Assembly: GCF_031128465.2 (NCBI RefSeq)
Contig: NZ_CP155618.1
Span: forward strand, 62,001-126,000
Origin: Mariniflexile litorale
Lineage (GTDB): Bacteria; Bacteroidota; Bacteroidia; Flavobacteriales; Flavobacteriaceae
DNA: 64,000 nucleotides
Direction of reading: 5' to 3'
Shown here: in pieces, positions 26,528 to 34,929 of the stretch
Position numbering within the stretch: position 1 is the stretch's first letter
How the letters are laid out: every line of letters begins with the position of its first letter
Position numbers and translations under genes: made by a program
The notes under the pieces: generated by a model
What the model was told of the DNA's origin: nothing
The model's database searches: none
Seen by the model: only the letters and a program-made list of their open reading frames with translations

Positions 26528-26571
26528 TTGTCCTAGTTCAATGCACAGCTTTGAATATGGGAGTAATTTTG
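26528..26571 (+). promoter_or_regulatory. Fnr-like dyad plus -7 box before the mhqO-mhqD-like operon
   Basis: The dyad TTGTCCTAGTTCAA (26528-26541) and an exact -7 box TAATTTTG (26564-26571) have the same 29.5-bp centre-to-box spacing as the sites at 17737 and 20726. Confidence 0.78.
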
Positions 26572-26596
26572 AATAAACAATTAAAAACATAAAATC

Positions 26597-27529
26597 ATGG
26601 AACATAAAATTCAAGGCTTGCATCATATTACAGCTATTGCAGGCGACGCAAAACGCAATTATAATTTTTATACAGAAGTTTTAGGATTGCGATTTATTAA
26701 AAAGACAGTCAATTTTGACGATCCAAAAACCTATCATTTTTATTTTGGAGATGAAATTGGAAGCGCAGGAACTATTTTAACTTTTTTCCCATGGGGAAAT
26801 TCAATTCCACAAGGTAGACGAGGCTCTGGGATGGCAACCGAAATTGGCTATTCAGTACCTAAAGGCAGTTTAGAATTTTGGGTGGAGCGATTTGAAAAAT
26901 ATAACGTAATTTATAATAAACCCGCACAGAAATTTGGAGAACACTATCTTACTTTTTTAGATCCTGATGGGTTGAAATTTGAGCTTGTTGAAACTGATGA
27001 TACTAGAAAACCTTGGGTAACCAATGAAGTTACTGTAGAAAATGCAACCCGAGGATTTCATAATATCACCATTACTTTAAATGACATCAAAGGAACAGCC
27101 AATGTGTTAACATCCATCTTTGGTTACGAATTAGTGTCTCAAGAAGCCAATCGATACCGCTATGTTGTAGATACCGTTGATCATGCATCTATAGTTGATT
27201 TAGTAGAATTACCTTCAGAAAAAAGAGGGCATGTGGCAAATGGTACCGTTCATCACGTAGCATTTAGAGTAAAAGACGATGAAACTCTTATGTACTTCCG
27301 TGAAAAAGTAGAAGCTGCAGGACTTAACATTACGCCACAAATAGATAGAAATTACTTCCACTCATTATATTTTAGAGAACCAGGCGGTGTATTATTTGAA
27401 ATAGCAACTGATAATCCTGGTTTTATGGTTGACGAATCTGTTGAAGAATTGGGCATGAATTTAAAATTGCCAGCTCAATATGAGTCACGTAGAAGTGAGT
27501 TAGAAAACCATTTAGTAAAACTTAATTAA
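26597..27529 (+). CDS. Ring-cleaving dioxygenase of the glyoxalase (VOC) superfamily, MhqO-like
   Basis: 310 residues, two VOC modules (about 5-130 and 150-275). Candidate metal ligands are in GLHHITAIAGD, VHHVAFRVKDD and VLFEIATDNPG. It matches the MhqO/MhqA group of extradiol-type dioxygenases that open hydroquinone and catechol rings in quinone resistance. It is followed after 7 bp by an MhqD-like hydrolase, reproducing the mhqO-mhqD pairing of Bacilli. It is the first gene under the 26528 dyad. It is cytoplasmic, and the exact aromatic substrate is unknown. Confidence 0.88.
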   Translation: MEHKIQGLHHITAIAGDAKRNYNFYTEVLGLRFIKKTVNFDDPKTYHFYFGDEIGSAGTILTFFPWGNSIPQGRRGSGMATEIGYSVPKGSLEFWVERFEKYNVIYNKPAQKFGEHYLTFLDPDGLKFELVETDDTRKPWVTNEVTVENATRGFHNITITLNDIKGTANVLTSIFGYELVSQEANRYRYVVDTVDHASIVDLVELPSEKRGHVANGTVHHVAFRVKDDETLMYFREKVEAAGLNITPQIDRNYFHSLYFREPGGVLFEIATDNPGFMVDESVEELGMNLKLPAQYESRRSELENHLVKLN

Positions 27530-27536
27530 TTATGTT

Positions 27537-28163
27537 ATGAATTATCAACCTTTAAAATACATATACCAACCCTCTGGAAACCCTGAAGCATATACACTAT
27601 TACTGCTTCATGGGACTGGTGGTGATGAAACGGATCTTATTCCTTTAGCTAAAAATTTTGGAAACAACTTTAATATATTAAGTGTAAGAGGAAATGTATT
27701 AGAACATGGTATGCCTCGTTTTTTTAGACGTATTGGAATGGGCATTTTTGATGAAGAAGATCTAAAGTTCAGAACGCATGAATTAGTAAACTTTATTAAA
27801 GAGATTGCTTCAAAAGAAGGGTTTAATAGTACAAAGCTTATTGCTTTAGGGTACTCCAATGGAGCCAATATTGCAGGTTCAACATTAGTACTTCATCCCG
27901 ATTTTTTATCTGGAGCTATTTTGTTTAGGCCTATGCTTCCTTTTAAGCAAATGCCAGCATTTCAAGCTACTAAAAAGGTTCCTGTTTTTATAAGTTCAGG
28001 AAATTTGGATGGCATGGTTAGTATGTCAGAAATTCAAAATTATACAAATTTATTAGAAGCGAATCACTTCAATATAGAACAACATCAATTGAATACAGGA
28101 CATAATTTAACGGAAGAAGATGTGGCACTGGCTGTAAAATGGGTACATACTAATTTTAAATAA
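27537..28163 (+). CDS. MhqD-like carboxylesterase
   Basis: 208 residues of the phospholipase/carboxylesterase alpha/beta fold. HGTGGDETDLIPLA is the oxyanion segment, GYSNGAN the nucleophile elbow (Ser107), GNLDGMVS the acid (Asp158) and LNTGHNLTEED the His (His189). PRFFRRIGMGIFDEEDLKFRT is typical of MhqD proteins induced by quinones and diamide. It probably hydrolyses products of the preceding dioxygenase or thiol esters; this is inference from family and context. It is 7 bp from the MhqO-like gene and 5 bp before the cupin gene. Confidence 0.87.
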   Translation: MNYQPLKYIYQPSGNPEAYTLLLLHGTGGDETDLIPLAKNFGNNFNILSVRGNVLEHGMPRFFRRIGMGIFDEEDLKFRTHELVNFIKEIASKEGFNSTKLIALGYSNGANIAGSTLVLHPDFLSGAILFRPMLPFKQMPAFQATKKVPVFISSGNLDGMVSMSEIQNYTNLLEANHFNIEQHQLNTGHNLTEEDVALAVKWVHTNFK

Positions 28164-28168
28164 TAACT

Positions 28169-28522
28169 ATGGATTTCAAAATAACCAGGGTATATTCAGA
28201 TACCAAAGGCGAAACACACTTTGAGGATCTGAATATTCCTTTAAATAATAAAGGGGACATAGGATTTCTTTCTGAAGCTCAAAAAGCAAATACAATCATT
28301 TTTAGAAAAGTAACAGAAACCTATGATTATAATTTTCATGTCTCACCTTCCCGTCAATATGTTATTTTATTAGATGGTGAAATTGAAATTGAAACGTCTT
28401 TAGGAGATAAGCGCACGTTTCAATCTGGAGAAATCTTATTGCTTGAAGATATAACAGGCAAGGGACACAAAACAAAAAACATAAAGACCCAAGTTAGGTC
28501 ATCATTATTTATTGAACTATAA
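28169..28522 (+). CDS. Small cupin protein
   Basis: 117 residues, a single cupin-type barrel. The second motif is visible (GDKRTFQSGEILLLEDITGKGHKTK) and the first is partial (HVSPSRQYVILLDGEIEIET). It has His residues in both, so metal binding is possible but not certain. It is the third gene of the MhqO operon. Its role is unknown; cupins beside quinone-degrading enzymes are sometimes accessory dioxygenases or sensors. Confidence 0.75.
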   Translation: MDFKITRVYSDTKGETHFEDLNIPLNNKGDIGFLSEAQKANTIIFRKVTETYDYNFHVSPSRQYVILLDGEIEIETSLGDKRTFQSGEILLLEDITGKGHKTKNIKTQVRSSLFIEL

Positions 28523-28541
28523 TAATTTTTAAAATAAGAAA

Positions 28542-29030
28542 ATGAAAACATCAACAGGAAATTTAAGCAAAATTGGTTTAAACGAAAAACGAAGCGAAAA
28601 ATTGGCAGAAATGTTAAATGATTTACTTGCTAATTACTCTATATTTTATCAAAATGTTAGAGGCTATCATTGGAATATTCAAGGAGAGAAGTTTTTTGAA
28701 CTACATATAAAATTTGAAGAACTTTATAATAATCTTTTTCTCAAAATAGATGATGTCGCAGAACGTATACTTACCTTAGGTTTTAAACCTAACTATAAGT
28801 TTACTCAATATCTAAAGACTTCGGCTATTTTAGAAAGTAACAAAGTAACTAATGGACAAAACTCGATAGAAGAAATTCTTAAATCCTTACAAACAATTTT
28901 AACGAAACAAAGACTTATACTCGATGTATCTGCCGATATAAATGACGTAGGAACAAATGCCTTAATGAATGACTATATCAGTGAACAAGAAAAGCTAGTA
29001 TGGATGTATTCAGCTTATTTAAAAGTTTAA
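28542..29030 (+). CDS. dps: Dps family miniferritin
   Basis: 162 residues forming a four-helix ferritin-like subunit. The ferroxidase residues follow Dps spacing: His43 in GYHWNIQG, His55, Glu59 (Asp in many homologues), Asp70 and Glu74 in IDDVAERILTLG. It oxidises iron with peroxide, stores it in a 12-mer and protects DNA. It follows the cupin gene by 19 bp and may be cotranscribed with the quinone-resistance genes, linking electrophile and peroxide defence. Confidence 0.9.
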   Translation: MKTSTGNLSKIGLNEKRSEKLAEMLNDLLANYSIFYQNVRGYHWNIQGEKFFELHIKFEELYNNLFLKIDDVAERILTLGFKPNYKFTQYLKTSAILESNKVTNGQNSIEEILKSLQTILTKQRLILDVSADINDVGTNALMNDYISEQEKLVWMYSAYLKV

Positions 29031-29218
29031 AAACTATGTAGTAGAAACTCATACTAAACAAAAATCTGCTTAACCTAATGAAGAAAAAATATCTTTTTAT
29101 AATGATATCAGCCACGTCAAAAAAGTTTTAAATTCGTATCTTCCCTACTCCATAAATACTGTCTTTTGTTTATAAAAGTTAGATTATTCATAAATAAAAG
29201 TAAACAATACCTTTTTAA

Positions 29219-29249
29219 TTGATAATTAATTTTTGTAGTAATATCTTTA
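29219..29249 (+). promoter_or_regulatory. Candidate promoter of the glutamate-synthase-like gene
   Basis: TTG (29219-29221) and TATCTTTA (29242-29249, one mismatch to TAnnTTTG) are separated by 20 bp, the normal spacing for Bacteroidota promoters. The ATG is at 29272. Confidence 0.4.
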
Positions 29250-29271
29250 GCGTTTATTTAAATACGAAAAC

Positions 29272-30861
29272 ATGCAAGCACGTAAACTGTTCATTTTAAT
29301 TTCCACAATCATAATTGTTACAATTGTAGGAATAGCTTTTTTTTGGCTTCCCATTTTATGGCTCTTTATTTTCGTATGTCCTTTAATTTTAATGGGGGTT
29401 TTTGATATTTTTCAAAAAAAGCGGACTATTAGAAGAAACTTTCCATTAATAGGTCGCTTCAGGTATATGTTAGAGTCTATTAGACCTGAAATCATGCAAT
29501 ATTTTGTTGAAACGGATACACAAGGGAGACCAATAAACCGTATATTAAGGTCTTTAGTATATCAAAGAGCAAAAGGTGAAAATGACACAGAACCCTTTGG
29601 CACCCAGATGGATATCTACCATTCCGGATATGAATGGATGGAACACTCTATGTATGCAAAAAACAACCCGAAAGACATAGGCAAATTTCCACGTTTATTA
29701 ATCGGTGGCAAGGATTGTAAACAACCATATTCCTCTAGCCTATTGAATATTTCGGCTATGAGTTTTGGTTCTTTAAGTAAGAATGCCATTTTAGCTTTGA
29801 ACAAAGGAGCCAAAATGGGGAATTTTGCCCATAATACTGGTGAAGGAGGCATAAGTGATTATCATCTAGAACATGGCGGAGACCTGATCTGGCAAATTGG
29901 AACAGGCTATTTTGGCTGTAGAAACGAAGACGGCTCCTTTAATGAAAAAACTTTTAAGGAGAATGCTACTAGGCCTCAGGTTAAAATGATAGAAATAAAG
30001 TTATCTCAAGGAGCTAAGCCAGGACACGGAGGTATTTTACCAGCCATCAAGAATACTGAAGAAATTGCAAAAATAAGGCACATTCAACCTGGAGTTGCAG
30101 TACATTCTCCGCCATCTCATTCCGCTTTCTACGATCCCATACAATTTATGCATTTTATACAAAAGCTTCGCGATCTTTCAGAAGGAAAACCAGTTGGTTT
30201 CAAACTGTGTCTTGGTCGTAAACAAGAGTTTATGGATTTTTGCGAGGCTATGATTTATACAGGCATCCTACCCGATTTTATTACCGTAGATGGTGGTGAA
30301 GGTGGAACCGGTGCAGCTCCTGTAGAATTTTCAAATTCCATGGGAATGCCTTTACGAGAAGGATTGATTTTTGTTCATGATACCCTCGTTGGCTTTGGAT
30401 TAAGAAAAGAAATTAAAGTCATTGTTGCTGGAAAAATAATAACAGGGTTTCATATGGTTAGAGCTATAGCTCTTGGTGCAGACGGCTGTAATAGTGCACG
30501 TGCCATGATGCTTTCTATTGGCTGTATTCAAGCATTACAATGCAATAATAATACGTGTCCTGTGGGTGTTGCTACCCAAAATCCTTCTTTAGTTAGAGGG
30601 TTAGTCGTTGAGGACAAAGCTCTAAGAGCAAATCGTTTTCATGAAGCAACCATACATAGTTTTTTAGAACTCGTTGCTGCAGCAGGACTTAATAGCCCAG
30701 ATGAATTAACAAGAAATCATATTAGTAAAAGAGTTGGGTTGTATGATGTACAGACTTACGAAGATATTTATCCATATATGGAAGAAGGGTCATTAATTAA
30801 TATTGATACAATTCCTGAAAACTATAAAAAATTTTTCCACCTTACTCGTATTATGAAATAA
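29272..30861 (+). CDS. Membrane-anchored FMN-binding glutamate synthase family protein
   Basis: 529 residues. Two N-terminal membrane helices (about 5-45) are followed by a PF01645 Glu_synthase TIM barrel. It has SAMSFGSLSKNAILALNKGAK, SQGAKPGHGGILPA, the FMN-binding TVDGGEGGTGAAP, and CNNNTCPVGVATQNP. The glutaminase and N-terminal amidotransferase domains of true GltB are absent, and so is a partner GltD. The reaction is therefore not the classical one and the physiological substrate is unknown. Standalone proteins of this type are widespread in Bacteroidota. Confidence 0.88.
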   Translation: MQARKLFILISTIIIVTIVGIAFFWLPILWLFIFVCPLILMGVFDIFQKKRTIRRNFPLIGRFRYMLESIRPEIMQYFVETDTQGRPINRILRSLVYQRAKGENDTEPFGTQMDIYHSGYEWMEHSMYAKNNPKDIGKFPRLLIGGKDCKQPYSSSLLNISAMSFGSLSKNAILALNKGAKMGNFAHNTGEGGISDYHLEHGGDLIWQIGTGYFGCRNEDGSFNEKTFKENATRPQVKMIEIKLSQGAKPGHGGILPAIKNTEEIAKIRHIQPGVAVHSPPSHSAFYDPIQFMHFIQKLRDLSEGKPVGFKLCLGRKQEFMDFCEAMIYTGILPDFITVDGGEGGTGAAPVEFSNSMGMPLREGLIFVHDTLVGFGLRKEIKVIVAGKIITGFHMVRAIALGADGCNSARAMMLSIGCIQALQCNNNTCPVGVATQNPSLVRGLVVEDKALRANRFHEATIHSFLELVAAAGLNSPDELTRNHISKRVGLYDVQTYEDIYPYMEEGSLINIDTIPENYKKFFHLTRIMK

Positions 30862-31128
30862 TCTATAAATCAAATGATTTTAAAATATTTCTTAAGATCA
30901 TTCTTAACAAAGTAGCAAATCATCAAAAAGATTTTTAATGCATCTTTAATGTCTTGGTTTTTTTCTATATTTTTTCCGCCAAAATAAACCATCTTCTATT
31001 GATTGGTTTTTCTATACTAAAAATTAGATAAAGACTTATTGTTTAACGAAATTCTTAAAAAGTAAAATTCATATTTAATATAATGCACAAAAAATAATTG
31101 AACAGAAAGTTGTTTCAATTCTTTTTTG

Positions 31129-31156
31129 TAAATTTACTAACCATTTGGTTAAACCA
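31129..31156 (+). promoter_or_regulatory. TetR operator overlapping the exporter promoter
   Basis: A -7-like box TAAATTTA (31129-31136) is followed directly by the dyad TAACC-ATTT-GGTTA (31138-31151). A second overlapping dyad is TGGTT-A-AACCA (31146-31156). Both lie between promoter and the ATG at 31167, an ideal site for autorepression by the TetR protein. The rest of 30862-31128 is AT-rich with no further signal I can support. Confidence 0.6.
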
Positions 31157-31166
31157 TATAGTTGGA

Positions 31167-31781
31167 ATGAAAAAAATAAAAGACGAAACCACCGAAGAAC
31201 AAATATTAGACGCAGCAAAAAATGTATTTCAATCTAAAGGAATGGATGGCGCACGTATGCAAGAAATTGCTAATAAAGCAGGAATTAACAAGGCAATGCT
31301 GCATTATTACTACAGAAGTAAGCAATTACTATTTGAAGCTGTTTTTAAAAGCGCATTTTCATTATTAGCACCTCAATTAAATGCGGTTTTAAATGATGAT
31401 GCGTCTATTGAAAACAAGGTTAGAAACTTTACTTCAAACTATATTTCGTTTATAGCTAAGCATCCTTATTTACCAAATTTCGTCATTCAAGAACTCAATA
31501 GAAATCCTGAGTTTATTATAAAGTTGAAAGAAAATCCAAACTTTTTAAACCTTGATAAATTCAAAGTTCAAGTAGAAGATGAAGTGGAGAAAGGCATTAT
31601 AAAACCGATTAGTGCAGAACAATTATTCATCAATATTATGGCATTAAATATTTTTCCATTTGTAGCAAAACCGTTGCTTATGGCATTTACAAATACAGAT
31701 GACGACGCCTACAAACAACTGATAGAAGACCGCAAAACAGAAGTTGCCGACTTTATTATTAATTCTATAAAGCACAAATAA
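31167..31781 (+). CDS. TetR/AcrR-family repressor of the exporter operon
   Basis: 204 residues from ATG 31167. The frame opens at 31098, but that stretch contains the promoter and operator, and it adds a hydrophobic segment foreign to the family. The N-terminal TetR helix-turn-helix is clear (TEEQILDAAKNVFQSKGMDGARMQEIANKAGINKAM is its span, about residues 6-45). The C-terminal part is the ligand-binding domain, with an ERxxEV-free variable sequence. The next gene starts 1 bp after its stop, so it heads an efflux operon in the manner of CecR upstream of ybhGFSR. The ligand is unknown. Confidence 0.9.
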   Translation: MKKIKDETTEEQILDAAKNVFQSKGMDGARMQEIANKAGINKAMLHYYYRSKQLLFEAVFKSAFSLLAPQLNAVLNDDASIENKVRNFTSNYISFIAKHPYLPNFVIQELNRNPEFIIKLKENPNFLNLDKFKVQVEDEVEKGIIKPISAEQLFINIMALNIFPFVAKPLLMAFTNTDDDAYKQLIEDRKTEVADFIINSIKHK

Positions 31782-31782
31782 T

Positions 31783-33033
31783 ATGAAACAATTATTAATC
31801 ATTTTATTACTCTTAATTGGGCTGCCAAATGTTGCACAACAGAGTATCTCTTTAGAAGAATGCTACATTTTGGTGACAGAAAATTATCCATTAGCAAAAC
31901 AGGCAAAACTTTTAGATACGCAAAATAAATTGGATTTAGAAGTTATTTCTACTTCAAAATTACCACAGCTAAGTTTAGATGCGCAAGCCACCTATCAATC
32001 GGATGTAATAGAATTCCCTTTAGCAATTTCAGGAATCGAACCATTAAACAAGGACCAATATCGTGCTACAGTTTCTGTAAATCAACTCATTTATAATGGA
32101 GGCGCAACAGATGCGTCTTTAGATTTAAAATCCGCCCAATTAAAAACGAAACAAAAACAAATAGAAGTCAGTTTATACCAACTAAAACAACAAATTAATC
32201 AACTTTATTTTTCTGTTTTATTAACGCAAGAATCTCAGTTATTATTAAAAGCTAAACAGAGCCAATTAAAAGCGAAACTTGGGGAAGTACAATCAGGAAT
32301 TAAGTATGGTGTTATTTTACCAACTTCTGACAAGGTTTTAGAAGCTGAATTATTAAAAATAAACCAACAATTTAACGAATTAGAAAGCAATAAAGCAATG
32401 CTTATTGAAACATTATCTAGTTTAATAAGTCAACCATTACATGCTTCAACAACATTTCAAAAGCCACTTTTAGAAATACGATTGCAAACAGAAATAGTAA
32501 GACCAGAATTAGAATTGTTTCAATTTAAAAAAGAAGAAATTGAAAATTCAGTAAGCCTTTTATCAAAACAAAATACACCCAAATTACTTGGTTTTGCAAC
32601 AGGTGGTTACGGAAATCCAGGATTAAATATGTTGGATAATTCGTTTCAAACATTTTATACCGTTGGTGTTAAAGTAAATTGGACTGTTTTCGATTGGAAT
32701 GCTAACAAAAAGCAAAGAGCATCTTTAGCTATCAGTAAAGATTTTGTAGAAAATGAAACCGAAATTTTTAGACTCAATACTAACATTGCGCTAAATCAAC
32801 AACAAAAAGAAATCGATAAAATTGAAGCATTTATTACTTCAGATTTAGAAATAATTAACCTTAGAAAAGAGGTTTTGAAATCGGCAGATTCGCAACTTAA
32901 AAATGGTGTGATTACGTCTTCGGCATACATCACAGAGCTTACTAATTTATACGAAGATGAAAATACCATGGTAAAGCATAACATTCAGTTACAATTGGCA
33001 AAAGCAAATTACAATGTCATTAAAGGACAATAA
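31783..33033 (+). CDS. TolC-family outer-membrane efflux protein
   Basis: 416 residues. A signal peptide ends near PNVAQQ, followed by two repeats of long alpha-helical hairpins with outer-membrane strands (QRYRATVSVNQLIYNGG-like region about residue 95 and VGVKVNWTVFDWNANKK about 300). It forms the trimeric exit duct of a tripartite pump. It sits between the TetR gene and the adaptor gene, so it serves the ABC exporter encoded downstream. After its stop is a palindromic repeat (33045-33116). Confidence 0.88.
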   Translation: MKQLLIILLLLIGLPNVAQQSISLEECYILVTENYPLAKQAKLLDTQNKLDLEVISTSKLPQLSLDAQATYQSDVIEFPLAISGIEPLNKDQYRATVSVNQLIYNGGATDASLDLKSAQLKTKQKQIEVSLYQLKQQINQLYFSVLLTQESQLLLKAKQSQLKAKLGEVQSGIKYGVILPTSDKVLEAELLKINQQFNELESNKAMLIETLSSLISQPLHASTTFQKPLLEIRLQTEIVRPELELFQFKKEEIENSVSLLSKQNTPKLLGFATGGYGNPGLNMLDNSFQTFYTVGVKVNWTVFDWNANKKQRASLAISKDFVENETEIFRLNTNIALNQQQKEIDKIEAFITSDLEIINLRKEVLKSADSQLKNGVITSSAYITELTNLYEDENTMVKHNIQLQLAKANYNVIKGQ

Positions 33034-33044
33034 AAGAAAAAACA

Positions 33045-33116
33045 TACAGATTCAACAGATAAACGCAGAAAAATTAGAGTCAAAAAAATCAGCGAAGATC
33101 TTTGTGATCTGTGGGA
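33045..33116. repeat. Palindromic repeat element, copy A
   Basis: The left arm at 33045-33069 (ACAGATTCAACAGATAAAC core) and right arm at 33089-33116 (ATCTGTGGGA end) are imperfect inverted copies. They belong to the same family as copies B and C around the GxxExxY gene. The element fills the TolC-adaptor spacer. No coding capacity. Confidence 0.6.
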
Positions 33117-33133
33117 AACAAAAAATATAAAAC

Positions 33134-34030
33134 ATGAACACACACATATATATATTAGGATTAGGCAGTATACTTTTTACTTTGTTTTCTTGCGGAAACG
33201 ATAACGGAAAAGCAGATGGTTACGGAAATTTTGAAGCGACAGAAATAACCATTTCTGCAGAAAATAATGGAAAACTAATGCAGTTTGCTATTAACGAAGG
33301 AGATAAACTTCAAAAAGAACAATTTATTGGTTATATAGATACTATTCCGTTAACATTAAAACGTGAGCAGTTAGAAGTTTCTAAAGCTGTAATTGCTTCA
33401 AAATCTAAAGGCGTCTTATCTCAAATAGCAGTTTTAAATTCAAAATTAAAAACTGCAAACACAAATAAAATACGAGCTCAAAACCTTATAAAGGATAATG
33501 CAGGAACACAAAAACAATTGGATGATGTTCTTGGTGAAATGGATGTTATTAAAAGCCAAATTAGAAGTGTCGAAATTCAAAATGCACCTGTTGTGAATGA
33601 GCTTAAATCTATTGATGTTCAGTTAAAACAAATTGACGATCAAATCCAGAAAAGTAAAATTACAAACCCTTTAAACGGAACTGTTTTAACAAAATACGCA
33701 GAACCAAATGAAATTACTGCTTTTGGGAAACCGCTTTATAAAATCGCAGATTTAAGCACCATGCAATTACGTGTTTATATTAGTGAAACACAATTAGCCA
33801 ATATTAAAATAGGACAAGAAGTTACGGTTAAAATTGATGATGCAGATGCGATGAAATCGTATAAGGGAACGATTAGTTGGATAGCTTCGGAAGCAGAATT
33901 CACACCCAAAATAATTCAAACTAAAGAAGAACGTGTGGCATTAGTTTATGCTGTAAAAGTAGACGTTAAAAACGATGGCAGCTTAAAAATTGGAATGCCT
34001 GCAGAACTATGGATAAATACTGTAGAATGA
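33134..34030 (+). CDS. HlyD/YbhG-like periplasmic adaptor of an ABC exporter
   Basis: 298 residues. The lipoprotein signal ends LFTLFSCGND. A split biotinyl-lipoyl domain surrounds a long coiled-coil hairpin (about 65-165), followed by a beta-barrel domain with PLNGTVLTKYAEPNEITAFG and LRVYISETQLANIKIGQEV. It matches YbhG-type membrane fusion proteins that couple an ABC-2 exporter to TolC. Its stop codon overlaps the ATG of the first ATPase gene by four bases. Confidence 0.88.
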   Translation: MNTHIYILGLGSILFTLFSCGNDNGKADGYGNFEATEITISAENNGKLMQFAINEGDKLQKEQFIGYIDTIPLTLKREQLEVSKAVIASKSKGVLSQIAVLNSKLKTANTNKIRAQNLIKDNAGTQKQLDDVLGEMDVIKSQIRSVEIQNAPVVNELKSIDVQLKQIDDQIQKSKITNPLNGTVLTKYAEPNEITAFGKPLYKIADLSTMQLRVYISETQLANIKIGQEVTVKIDDADAMKSYKGTISWIASEAEFTPKIIQTKEERVALVYAVKVDVKNDGSLKIGMPAELWINTVE

Positions 34031-34929
34031 GTATTATAGTTTCTAACATATCAAAATCTTACAAAAGCGTAAAAGCTTTAGAGAACATTTCTTTTGAAGT
34101 AAAAGAAGGGGAGCTTTTTGGACTTATTGGTCCGGATGGCGCAGGTAAAACAACATTGTTTAGAATTTTAACAACGCTGTTAATTGCTAATGAAGGCTCT
34201 GCAACGGTTGCTTATTTTGATGTGGTTTCAGACTATAAAAAGATTCGTAATAATGTTGGCTATATGCCAGGAAAGTTTTCTCTCTATCAAGATTTAACGA
34301 TTGAAGAAAACTTAAATTTCTTCGCAACCATTTTCGGAACCACCATTCAAGAAAACTACGATTTAATAAAAGAAATTTATGTTCAAATAGAGCCTTTTAA
34401 AGAGCGTCGTGCTGGTAAATTATCTGGTGGAATGAAACAAAAGCTGGCTTTATGTTGTGCTTTAATTCATAAACCAAAAGTGTTGTTTTTAGACGAACCA
34501 ACAACAGGAGTTGATCCAGTGTCGAGGAAAGAATTTTGGGACATGCTAAAACGTTTGCAGCAAAAAGGTATTACCATTTTAGTATCTACACCATATATGG
34601 ATGAAGCTGCTTTGTGTGATAGAATTGCATTAATTCAAAACGGTAAAATTTTACAGATTGATACACCTCAAGCTATTGTCAAACATTACCCAAAGCAAAT
34701 TTATAACGTACGTGCAAATGATACGTATCAATTACTCAATAGTTTAAATGCCTACAAACATAACCATAGTGTGTATCCTTTTGGTGAATTTGTACATTAT
34801 ACTGATAGTAGAGAAGATTTTAATCCGAAAGATTTAATAGACTATTTAGAGTCTAAAAACTTATCGAATATAAAAATAGAAAAAACCGAACCAACCATTG
34901 AAGATACCTTTATGGAATTAGCTAAATAA
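34027..34929 (+). CDS. ABC exporter ATPase, like the N-terminal half of YbhF
   Basis: 300 residues from ATG 34027, which overlaps the adaptor stop (ATGA). The frame extends to 34009 inside the adaptor gene. Walker A GPDGAGKTT, with the Asp typical of the YbhF N-terminal half, the signature LSGGMKQKLALC, Walker B VLFLDEPTTGVDP, and an H-loop position occupied by TPYMDEA (Pro instead of His: STPYMDE). The missing H-loop His suggests a degenerate ATP site. The stop overlaps the start of the second ATPase gene. In E. coli both are one protein; here they are separate genes. Confidence 0.88.
   Translation: MSIIVSNISKSYKSVKALENISFEVKEGELFGLIGPDGAGKTTLFRILTTLLIANEGSATVAYFDVVSDYKKIRNNVGYMPGKFSLYQDLTIEENLNFFATIFGTTIQENYDLIKEIYVQIEPFKERRAGKLSGGMKQKLALCCALIHKPKVLFLDEPTTGVDPVSRKEFWDMLKRLQQKGITILVSTPYMDEAALCDRIALIQNGKILQIDTPQAIVKHYPKQIYNVRANDTYQLLNSLNAYKHNHSVYPFGEFVHYTDSREDFNPKDLIDYLESKNLSNIKIEKTEPTIEDTFMELAK

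Noticed and set aside
29272-30861. Classical glutamate synthase large subunit (gltB)
   Set aside because: The glutaminase and central domains and the small subunit are absent, and two membrane helices are present instead.
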